The translations under genes were made by a program, and so were the position numbers. A stretch of DNA of 19,446 bases. Origin: CAIJXJ01 sp964445115. Its GTDB lineage: Bacteria > Pseudomonadota > Gammaproteobacteria > Burkholderiales > Methylophilaceae. Shown here piece after piece: positions 8,884 through 15,468 of this stretch; the first letter of the stretch is position 1, and each line of letters opens with the position of its first letter. The notes under the pieces are model-generated. The model saw nothing but the letters and a program-made list of their open reading frames with translations, was not told the DNA's origin and did not search any database. The stretch lies in assembly GCA_964445115.1 (NCBI GenBank), contig CAYUJU010000046.1:1-19446 (forward strand). The letters run 5' to 3'.

Positions 8884-10233
8884 CTATCGATTGGAACCGC
8901 GCTGCTGTTCCAAAGACAGGCGGGAGTATTCGATCAGCGCCGTCAGCAGGCGACGCATTTCGGCGCCATCGTCAGCCATACGTAGCTTGATCTCGCTCAT
9001 CTGCTCCACGGTATCGGCATTGGTCTTTTCCATCTGCGTCAGCATGGTGCCCAATTGACGGCCCACACGTTGCAACTCGCTGCGGAAGTTGTTCGATGCC
9101 TCCGAGTTTTCCGCCAGCGCGCGCAGCAAATCGGCGCGTTGCTTATGAAAATCGTCCACTTCGGCATTCAGGCTACGCTCCTGCAGGCGCATCGATTCAG
9201 CCATGCGCTCTTCGATGCGGCGGAGGATACGAACTTCTTCCGTGAACAACTCGCCCCCCGGCTCGATGCCCGAAGGAAAAGGCATGACAGGGGCAGCCGG
9301 CACCGGCGTAGTTTCCTGCACAGGCTCTGCCGGCTGCGGCGCGGTTTCTCCTGGCGCTTGCGTCGGGGAGAATGCCGCACCCGCCCCCCCTACCGCCGGC
9401 TGCACCAGATCCTTGGGGGCCAAAGGTTCCGGCGGGCGCTTGCCCAAGCCCAGTTTGAGCCCGCTCTTGCTGTAGGCAAATCCATCACGCGCCAGGGCAA
9501 ACTCGATATGCTGGGCGACTTCCGAACCCAGAATAGACATGATGTCGCTGATACAGCGGCGCACCGACACCATCATGAAGCCGAGAATGATGGACCCCAT
9601 CAAGCCATACATGGAGGCAGAGAAGGCGATGCCCATGGAGTGCATCGGCGCTTCCATGCGTTTTACCATCTCACCGAACACCTGAATCGGGTCGGCGGTT
9701 TTCATGTCCAGTGTCGCGAAGCTGGAAATCAGCACCGCGATGTCATCCAGCGTCGCCAACAGGCCAATAAAGGTGCCCAGCAACCCCATCCCCACCAACA
9801 ACCCACCCAGAAACTGTGGAATCGCATTGCGACTATTGATGCGTGCAGACGCCTTGTTCAGCTCGGTTTCGATCGCGATCTGCTCCTGGTGCGAAATCGA
9901 ACGGCCGGAGGAGGCGGCGATCATGCGCAGGACATACGCAATATCGGCATCGTAGTTCAGCGCCAGTTCCTGCAGGGCCTCATCATCCATGCCGCTGCGC
10001 TTGGCTTCGGTGAATTCGACCAGGCGTTTCGCCTCTTGCATGAGCTTGCCGATGTTCTGCAGAATCAGGACACCGCCCACCAGCGTAATGGCAAAAATCA
10101 GGTAATTGATCTGCGGGTGCGGGTTGCTGACGATAGTCTTGATAATCGCCTTGTGATACACGCCGGCGGCCAGCAGCAACAACAGGAAGGGCAGGGCCGT
10201 GTAGAGGTAATAGATTCTGAGGCGTTTATACAT
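8884..10233 (-). CDS. MotA/TolQ/ExbB-like proton-channel protein with long coiled-coil tail (SiiB-like)
   Basis: A 449-residue inner-membrane protein with four likely membrane segments (about residues 11-34, 43-60, 140-162 and 199-225). The third contains GLLGTFIGLL and the fourth AFSASMYGLMGS, both hallmarks of the MotA/TolQ/ExbB/ZorA family, whose pentamers form proton-driven stators. After the channel core comes a Pro/Ala-rich linker (about 266-325) and then a charged, heptad-like, probably coiled-coil tail (330-445), so it is much longer than ExbB or TolQ. The ATG at 10233 was chosen over the TTG at 10254 because a GGA-type site sits about 7 bases upstream and the N-terminus then begins directly before the first membrane helix. 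It lies 47 bases after the HlyD-like gene. Context inside a type I secretion operon, with a MotB-like partner nearby, points to the SiiB role in Salmonella SPI-4; that role is inferred. Confidence 0.88.
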   Translation of the reverse strand: MYKRLRIYYLYTALPFLLLLLAAGVYHKAIIKTIVSNPHPQINYLIFAITLVGGVLILQNIGKLMQEAKRLVEFTEAKRSGMDDEALQELALNYDADIAYVLRMIAASSGRSISHQEQIAIETELNKASARINSRNAIPQFLGGLLVGMGLLGTFIGLLATLDDIAVLISSFATLDMKTADPIQVFGEMVKRMEAPMHSMGIAFSASMYGLMGSIILGFMMVSVRRCISDIMSILGSEVAQHIEFALARDGFAYSKSGLKLGLGKRPPEPLAPKDLVQPAVGGAGAAFSPTQAPGETAPQPAEPVQETTPVPAAPVMPFPSGIEPGGELFTEEVRILRRIEERMAESMRLQERSLNAEVDDFHKQRADLLRALAENSEASNNFRSELQRVGRQLGTMLTQMEKTNADTVEQMSEIKLRMADDGAEMRRLLTALIEYSRLSLEQQRGSNR

Positions 10234-10280
10234 AGTGGATTCCGTTGCTTGCAACCTGATTGATTTGAGTTGTTATTGCC

Positions 10281-11552
10281 TTACCTTGGATCTCGAAACG
10301 CACCATCGCGAAAACGCAGCATGGGCGACAATACATACGACAGTACGGTGCGCTTTCCTACGACGATATCGGCCACAGCGGTCATCCCCGGCACAATCGC
10401 CATGTCCCGGTGCCCGCTCGACGCCGCCTTCACCATCACACGGTAGTACCGTCCCTCGCGCTCATCCTGCAAAGTATCCGCGCTCACCTCGGTTACCTGA
10501 CCGGCCAGCGTACCGTAGGTTGCGTAATCATAGGCGCCGAGCCTTACCCGCGCCGCCAAGCCGCTCCGCAGATTGGCCCGGTCATTCGGCCGCGCCCTCG
10601 CTTCCACCAGCACGCCCTTGTCGTCCGGCGTAATTTCCATCAGCACTTCACCCGGCTTCACCACGCCGCCCACCGTTGTCACGGCGAGTCGATTGATAAA
10701 ACCCGACACCGGCGCCCTGACCTGGTTGCGCTCCAGCCGGTCGCGACTTGTACCGATCTCCAGCCCGGTCCGTTCCAGTTCCGCCCGCACCTGAGTCAAC
10801 TCGGATGAGGCCTCCGCACGATAACGCGCCCACACCTCGCCTATACGCGACTCCGTTTCCGCCATTGCCGCACGCAACCGCGGAATCGCCGCCTCGGTCT
10901 CGGCAATCTGGGATGACAAGCGCTGCACCTTGGACTGGCTATCCAGCAATTCCAGATTCGACGCGGCACCGTTGCGACGCAAGCCCTCGATGACCTGATA
11001 CTGCTGGCGCGCCACTTCCAGCTCCGCCGTCAGGTGGTGCCGGCGGTTTTCCGCCTCAGCGATCTCGCCACGCTTCTGCGCGCTCTGGTCCCGCAACACC
11101 TGCACTTCTTCTGCGACTCTTGCCCGGCGCGCCTGAAACGCAGCGGTTTCAGCCACCCGCACCTCGTCATCCTGCATCGCCTTGGGGAAATTGATGTTCC
11201 CCGCCCCGATGGATTCTGCCAGCAGCCGCGCTTCGCGCCCGCGCAAAGCATCCGACTTGGAGCGCTCCTGGTCCAGATTGGCCCGGGCCTGAATATCCGA
11301 CAATTCCATCAGCGGCTGGCCAGCCTTGACCACCTCGCCCTCCTGCACCAGGATACGGCGCACAATGCCGCCCTCCAGATGCTGCACGATCTGCGACTTG
11401 CCTGCCGGCACGATACGCCCTTCGGTACGGACGATGACGTCCACCTCAGCCAGCGCGGCCCACACCAGCATCGCACCACCCGTCAGCATCGCCACCCAGA
11501 CAAACAGGGTGCGAGGGTGCATATCAGAAAGCTGGCGGAAGTTTTTCAACAT
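10281..11552 (-). CDS. HlyD-family periplasmic adaptor (membrane fusion protein) of the type I system
   Basis: A 423-residue adaptor that should bridge the ABC exporter and the outer-membrane channel. A short cytoplasmic N-terminus is followed by one membrane helix (about residues 15-35). The first lipoyl-like half lies at about 42-86 (GRIVPAGKSQIVQHLEGGIV, typical of type I adaptors), a long charged coiled-coil hairpin at about 88-270, and the second lipoyl half with the hallmark RAPVSGFINRL near 280. A C-terminal beta domain carries the family-typical VTEVSADTLQDE. Length fits the HlyD/PrtE/LapC family. The ATG at 11552 lies 5 bases after the stop of the MotB-like gene, and a GAGG site overlaps that stop, so the two are probably translationally coupled. 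There are no defects. Confidence 0.95.
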   Translation of the reverse strand: MLKNFRQLSDMHPRTLFVWVAMLTGGAMLVWAALAEVDVIVRTEGRIVPAGKSQIVQHLEGGIVRRILVQEGEVVKAGQPLMELSDIQARANLDQERSKSDALRGREARLLAESIGAGNINFPKAMQDDEVRVAETAAFQARRARVAEEVQVLRDQSAQKRGEIAEAENRRHHLTAELEVARQQYQVIEGLRRNGAASNLELLDSQSKVQRLSSQIAETEAAIPRLRAAMAETESRIGEVWARYRAEASSELTQVRAELERTGLEIGTSRDRLERNQVRAPVSGFINRLAVTTVGGVVKPGEVLMEITPDDKGVLVEARARPNDRANLRSGLAARVRLGAYDYATYGTLAGQVTEVSADTLQDEREGRYYRVMVKAASSGHRDMAIVPGMTAVADIVVGKRTVLSYVLSPMLRFRDGAFRDPR

Positions 11553-11557
11553 CGACC

Positions 11558-12250
11558 TCAGCGCGGCGAGACCAGCACCTTGGAGTTATCCGCGTTGGGC
11601 TTACCTTCTCGCACTGACACATCGATTTTTTCCGCCGGCACGTTCATTTCGATCAGTTGGTTACGCACGGCCATCGCCCGATAGAACCCCAGCCGACGGG
11701 CTTCGGAAAACCCCGCCGGGACGACCACCTCGACCCGCGCAGCGCCATTCGCAACGATGGCGCCGAGACTGTTACGCAACGTTTCTGCCTCGTTGGGGCT
11801 CAACGTCACGGCATCCAGCTGGAAGTTCACGACCACGCCGCCACCCGCAGAGACAGATTTTTCCAGCTCCTTCTCCGGCTTGGGAATCGGGGTTTTGGCG
11901 ATCACAACCTTCTGGTTGCCGGAAAGCGCGTTCTTGACCGTGACCTGCTTCTTCAGGTCATTCACCTGTTTCTGCAGCGATTGGATCTGGATGTCCTTGG
12001 CCTTGACGATATCGGCCGGCGGGGTGGGCGGTGTGGCCGACGCGACCTGCTGTTGCGCCGCGGGCGTTTCGACGATGGGCGTCGGCTTGTCGTCCTTGTG
12101 ACGGCTCAATTCCAGTGCGAACATGAACACGGCGACGATCATGATCGTCAGCATGAACAGCAGATTCAGGACCAGGTTAGTGACGGCATCAACATAGCCT
12201 GGCCAGAAGATGTCGGTGCTGTCGCCTTCGTTGCTCGCCTCGATGGACAT
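11558..12250 (-). CDS. MotB/OmpA-like single-span protein, partner of the MotA-like channel (SiiA-like)
   Basis: A 230-residue inner-membrane protein with its bulk in the periplasm. One membrane helix (about 18-46) begins FWPGYVDAVTN; Asp21 occupies the place of the proton-carrying Asp of MotB, TolR and ExbD. Then follow a Pro/Ala-rich linker (55-80), a short coiled coil (about 83-104) and a C-terminal domain (140-212) with an OmpA/MotB-like pattern ending in SEARRLGFYRAMAVRNQLI and VPAEKIDV. The Asp that OmpA-type domains use to hold peptidoglycan appears to be missing, while the Arg of the RA motif is kept. The gene starts 21 bases after the TolC-like gene with a GAGG site about 9 bases before its ATG, and runs almost into the HlyD-like gene. 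Flagellar MotB is unlikely because no flagellar gene is nearby. The SiiA role is inferred from composition of the locus. Confidence 0.87.
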   Translation of the reverse strand: MSIEASNEGDSTDIFWPGYVDAVTNLVLNLLFMLTIMIVAVFMFALELSRHKDDKPTPIVETPAAQQQVASATPPTPPADIVKAKDIQIQSLQKQVNDLKKQVTVKNALSGNQKVVIAKTPIPKPEKELEKSVSAGGGVVVNFQLDAVTLSPNEAETLRNSLGAIVANGAARVEVVVPAGFSEARRLGFYRAMAVRNQLIEMNVPAEKIDVSVREGKPNADNSKVLVSPR

Positions 12251-12271
12251 GGACTAAATCCTCGACACCTG

Positions 12272-14155
12272 TTAGTTGATCGCCTGATCGCCGAGCGGCG
12301 ACTGCACACTGGCCACGTCGCCCACGGACGGCGCGCCCTGCACCAGGCGGGCGATCTGCGCCACCGCGGTCATCTCCTGCACGTGCAGGTTCACCAGACG
12401 CGTGCGCGCCTGATAGTAACGGTCGTAGACATCCAGCATGTCCAGCAGGGACTGGTTACCCGACACCATGCGGTTCGACATCGACTTTGCCGCCGTCGCG
12501 ATCGACTCCAGCTCACGATACCCGGAAACGATGCGTTCGCGCGTCGACTCCAGCGTGGCATATTGCGCCGAAAGCGATTGCAGCACACGGCGACGCTGGT
12601 CATCCAGGCGGTATTTGATTTCGGTACGGCGCGCGGCCTTTTCATCGTTGAACTTGAGATCGCCGCCACCGTTGAACAGCGACCAGTTCATCACCACCAT
12701 CAGGCGCTGATCGCGCTGATCACCCACCTGGCCGCCGGCATGCAGGCTGTCGCTGTCCTGATATTCCAGGTCGACACGTGGCAGGTAACGGCTCTTGGCT
12801 GCTGACTGATCCAGCTCGGCCGCACGCAATTCCGCTTCCAGCACCGCAATATCCGGATTGGACTGAATCGCCATCGGCATTGCCTGCTCGACGGTAGGCG
12901 GCACGATCGAGATGCCCACCTCTTCCAGGTCGGGTAGACGCAAGGTGGAGGGCGCCAGGTTGACCAGGCGCACGAACTCGACACCGGCCGCGGCCTGCGC
13001 AGCCTCCTGCTCGATGCGCGCGGAGCGTGCGTTCAGACTGCGCGCACGCACGCGCTCCTTGTCCGCATTGCTGGCCGCGCCGGCACCCGCACGCTTCTCG
13101 ATGTACTGAAACAGTTCCTGCAGTTGTGATTCGTAGTCCATCGCCATGTTGGCCTGCAGTCGGCTCGAAGCCAAGGTGAGGTAAGCGTTGACGGTAGCCA
13201 GATAGGTATCGCCGACGCTGGAGCGCACGCCCTGTTCGCGCGATTGCTCGACCACTTCGCGGCGCTTCCAGTCATACAGGCTTTGCATGTCAAGCAAAGG
13301 CTGCTTCAGCGTCAGGATCTTGTCGGTTCTGGAATGGTTGCTACGTGACTCTTCACGCCCCGTGACCGAATCGATCTGCGCCCCCGGGGTTGAAATCTCA
13401 CGCCCGCTCTTCATGCTCACCAGCAAGCTCGGGAGCAGGAACGCGCGCGCCTGGCCAGTCTGCGCACGCGCCTGGTCGACGCGCGCCGAGGCCACCAGCA
13501 CTTCACGACTGAAGCCCATGGAAGCCTTGACCGCCTGTGCAAGATCAATCGCAGGGATCGCCTCGACCTGCTCCGACCCCTCCCCGACAAAACCGGCTAC
13601 CCCAGCGGCAAAATTGCCGCGCGCATCCGCCGCCACGGGAATTTCAAATGCACCGACCAGCCCGATCAAGCTACGTTCAGCCGGGATAGCAAACTTGGTC
13701 GACGTGCCAGCCTCGCGCTCGCGCGGCGCAGCAACTTCTGCGACAGGCGCAGGCAGATCGACGACTGCAGGCAACGGCGCCGGAGTTTCCGGCAAGGCTA
13801 CCTGAGGGGAACCCGGCAGGCTAAGCGGAACCGATGGCGAAGGGGCCGCAGTTGCGGCAGGCGGGGTCGTATTGATGCGCTGAGACGGCGGAAGAATGGC
13901 ATTGATCGCCGCGACGGCAGCCGCGGCGGCATTGGCGGCCGCACTCGCCGCTGCAGCCGCCGCGTTCGCAGCACTGACTGCGGAATTGGCCGCACTAGCA
14001 GCAGCGGAAAGCGTGGTGCTGGGGCGCAGCTTGATTCCCTGATCCTTGCCGTCTTCGGCGGCATAGGCGCATACACTGAGGGATACCAACCCGGCCAGCA
14101 TCAACAATCTGCAGCCTTGGCTATATTGCACACCCCTACCCCTCATTCGCGCCAT
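12272..14155 (-). CDS. TolC-family outer-membrane channel with a long Ala/Pro-rich N-terminal extension
   Basis: A 627-residue outer-membrane efflux protein expected to form the exit duct of the type I system. A signal peptide is visible (hydrophobic stretch about residues 17-30, likely cleavage after Ala32 in AYA). The TolC-like core runs from about residue 203 to the end and contains two repeated halves: the DLAQAVKASMGFSREVLVA start, LPSLLVS and LKQPLLD strands in the first, and VEQAMPMAIQSNPDIAVLEAEL, the YLPRVDLEYQ strand and NWSLFNGGG in the second. Between signal and core lies an unusual extension: an almost pure Ala/Ser/Asn segment (47-87) and a Pro-rich segment (89-147). TolC itself is about 490 residues, so the extra length is this extension. 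The start is uncertain by a few codons (ATG 14155, ATG 14146 or a GTG behind AGGGG), which does not affect the mature protein. First gene of the operon. Confidence 0.92.
   Translation of the reverse strand: MARMRGRGVQYSQGCRLLMLAGLVSLSVCAYAAEDGKDQGIKLRPSTTLSAAASAANSAVSAANAAAAAASAAANAAAAAVAAINAILPPSQRINTTPPAATAAPSPSVPLSLPGSPQVALPETPAPLPAVVDLPAPVAEVAAPREREAGTSTKFAIPAERSLIGLVGAFEIPVAADARGNFAAGVAGFVGEGSEQVEAIPAIDLAQAVKASMGFSREVLVASARVDQARAQTGQARAFLLPSLLVSMKSGREISTPGAQIDSVTGREESRSNHSRTDKILTLKQPLLDMQSLYDWKRREVVEQSREQGVRSSVGDTYLATVNAYLTLASSRLQANMAMDYESQLQELFQYIEKRAGAGAASNADKERVRARSLNARSARIEQEAAQAAAGVEFVRLVNLAPSTLRLPDLEEVGISIVPPTVEQAMPMAIQSNPDIAVLEAELRAAELDQSAAKSRYLPRVDLEYQDSDSLHAGGQVGDQRDQRLMVVMNWSLFNGGGDLKFNDEKAARRTEIKYRLDDQRRRVLQSLSAQYATLESTRERIVSGYRELESIATAAKSMSNRMVSGNQSLLDMLDVYDRYYQARTRLVNLHVQEMTAVAQIARLVQGAPSVGDVASVQSPLGDQAIN
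13895..14017 (-). repeat. Low-complexity Ala-rich coding tract in the TolC-like gene
   Basis: These bases encode residues 47-87 of the TolC-like protein, nearly all Ala with spaced Ser, Asn, Val and Ile. The DNA is a run of GCN codons and so is GC-rich and prone to slippage. The residues would strongly favour a single alpha helix. Confidence 0.8.
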
Positions 14156-14202
14156 TCCCGAGTATCAGCGATACGCCCGCATCGCCGTAAGACAACAAAG
14201 AA

Positions 14203-14242
14203 CCCAATTCGAGAGCGCAATACAGATTGCTCGGGAATTGGG
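14203..14242 (-). promoter_or_regulatory. Imperfect long hairpin in the presumed leader of the secretion operon
   Basis: CCCAATTC (14203-14210) pairs with GAATTGGG (14235-14242). Inside it GAG pairs with CTC and CAA with TTG around a TACAGA loop, giving 14 pairs broken by a small internal loop and a bulge. Read on the minus strand it is followed by TTCTTTGTTGTC, so it could act as a terminator or attenuator ahead of the TolC-like gene. It could also be an operator palindrome. It begins 48 bases before the TolC-like ATG. Confidence 0.5.
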
Positions 14243-14247
14243 CACGC

Positions 14248-14300
14248 TTTATAGAACACTGGCGCTATTGTAATAAATAATGGGTTGTTTTAAAAACAAA
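14248..14300 (-). promoter_or_regulatory. Possible promoter region of the secretion operon
   Basis: On the minus strand TATAAA (14248-14253) and TACAAT (14267-14272) each match five of six bases of a sigma-70 -10 element. The hexamers 17 bases upstream of either match the -35 consensus in only about three positions. Position ahead of the first operon gene and high AT content support a promoter, possibly activator-dependent. The exact element is not resolved. Confidence 0.35.
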
Positions 14301-14310
14301 TAAAACAACC
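14283..14310. terminator. Perfect 10-bp inverted repeat, possible fba terminator or operator
   Basis: GGTTGTTTTA (14283-14292) and TAAAACAACC (14301-14310) are exact reverse complements with an 8-base spacer. The repeat lies 55 bases beyond the fba stop. On the minus strand the following bases are CATTATTTATTAC, T-rich but without a clean U-tract. It could end the fba transcript or bind a regulator of the secretion operon. Confidence 0.45.
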
Positions 14311-14364
14311 ATCAGGATACATACTCGGCCCTGAGTTGCCTCGCCGCCAGTTCCTATGCCAAGG

Positions 14365-15435
14365 TCATTTCACAACCGCCGCCAATTCCCCCTTCTTGTA
14401 GCGTTCTGCCATTTTGTCACACGACATCGCCTTGATCTGCGATGCCCGCCCGGCCGAGCCGAAGGCCTCGAACCGGGCCTTGCAGATGTCGCTCATCGCC
14501 TTGGTCGCGGCAATCAGGAATTTGCGCGGGTCGAGTTCCTTGCGATTCTGTTCTTGTGTCAGGAACTGACGCACCGCCCCCATCGAGGCGATCCGCAGGT
14601 CGGTGTCGATGTTGACCTTGCGCACACCGTTCCTAATACCCTCGACGATTTCTTCCACCGGCACACCGTAGGTTTCCCCGATATCACCACCACATTCGTT
14701 GATGATCTTGAGCCAGTCCTGCGGCACGGAAGATGAACCATGCATCACCAGGTGGGTGTTCGGGATACGCGCATGAATTTCCTTGATACGGCTGATCGCC
14801 AGCACATCCCCGGTGGGGGGGCGCGTAAACTTGTAAGCGCCGTGTGAAGTGCCGATGGCGATGGCCAGCGCATCCACACCGGTCGCCTTGACGAAGGCTG
14901 CCGCCTCCTCGGGGTCGGTTAGCAGGGAGGAGTGGTCCAGCACGCCTTCCGCACCGTGCCCATCCTCTTCCCCCGCCATGCCCGTTTCCAGTGACCCCAG
15001 GCAACCCAGCTCCCCCTCGACGGAAACCCCGACGGCATGCGCCATCTCGACCACCTTGCGCGTCACTTCGACGTTATATTCGTAGGTGGCCGGGGTTTTC
15101 ATGTCCTCCTTGAGCGAACCATCCATCATCACGCTGGAGAACCCTGAACGGATCGCCTGGATACAGACTGAAGGAGAAGACCCATGATCTTGGTGCATCA
15201 CCACCGGAATATGCGGATAAGCCTCGACCGCCGCGGCCACCATGTGGCGCAGGAAAGCCTCGCCGGCATATTTGCGCGCTCCGGCCGACCCCTGCAGGAT
15301 CACCGGGCTGTCGACCGCATCTGCGGCCTGCATGATGGCGTGGATCTGTTCCATGTTGTTGACGTTGAACGCCGGCAGCCCGTAAGCGTGCTCGGCGGCA
15401 TGGTCCAGCAGTTGTCTCAGCGATACGAGTGCCAT
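14365..15435 (-). CDS. fba: Fructose-1,6-bisphosphate aldolase, class II
   Basis: A 356-residue cytoplasmic zinc aldolase that interconverts fructose-1,6-bisphosphate with dihydroxyacetone phosphate and glyceraldehyde-3-phosphate, acting in glycolysis, gluconeogenesis and, where present, the Calvin cycle. Class II features are clear: VVMHQDHGSS with catalytic Asp83 and metal-binding His84, GTSHGAYK with His198, LVMHGSSS with His232, and the phosphate-binding NIDTDLR near 285. Length and sequence suit the CbbA-like group of class II enzymes common in betaproteobacteria. The ATG at 15435 follows AAAGGAG by 6 bases. It starts 33 bases after the pyk stop and is the last gene of the carbon-metabolism run. 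Whether the host fixes CO2 cannot be told, as no RuBisCO gene is in the window. Confidence 0.97.
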   Translation of the reverse strand: MALVSLRQLLDHAAEHAYGLPAFNVNNMEQIHAIMQAADAVDSPVILQGSAGARKYAGEAFLRHMVAAAVEAYPHIPVVMHQDHGSSPSVCIQAIRSGFSSVMMDGSLKEDMKTPATYEYNVEVTRKVVEMAHAVGVSVEGELGCLGSLETGMAGEEDGHGAEGVLDHSSLLTDPEEAAAFVKATGVDALAIAIGTSHGAYKFTRPPTGDVLAISRIKEIHARIPNTHLVMHGSSSVPQDWLKIINECGGDIGETYGVPVEEIVEGIRNGVRKVNIDTDLRIASMGAVRQFLTQEQNRKELDPRKFLIAATKAMSDICKARFEAFGSAGRASQIKAMSCDKMAERYKKGELAAVVK

Positions 15436-15468
15436 GATGTGCTCCTTTGAGGGTATGCCTCGATTAAA

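Larger units (their letters stand above)
14156..14364. other. AT-rich intergenic region between fba and the secretion operon
   Basis: No gene is visible in these 209 bases. The region holds two separate inverted repeats (14203-14242 and 14283-14310) and, on the minus strand, weak -10-like hexamers: TATAAA (14248-14253) and TACAAT (14267-14272). None has a good -35 at 17 bases. It is the most likely place both for the end of the carbon-metabolism transcript and for the promoter of the secretion operon. Confidence 0.6.

Noticed and set aside
9055..10263. A 402-codon plus-strand frame, and a 382-codon one at 11657-12805.
   Set aside because: Both are antisense to clearly real membrane or secretion genes and are rich in His, Gln and Arg, typical of shadow frames.
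8884..12250. Zorya anti-phage system (ZorA/ZorB-like pair).
   Set aside because: The channel pair with a tailed MotA-like protein recalls ZorAB, but no ZorC, ZorD or ZorE gene is present and the two genes are interleaved with type I secretion genes.
8884..12250. Flagellar MotA/MotB or TolQ/TolR genes.
   Set aside because: No flagellar or Tol-Pal neighbours, the two genes are separated by an HlyD gene, and the MotA-like tail and degenerate OmpA-like domain differ from those families.
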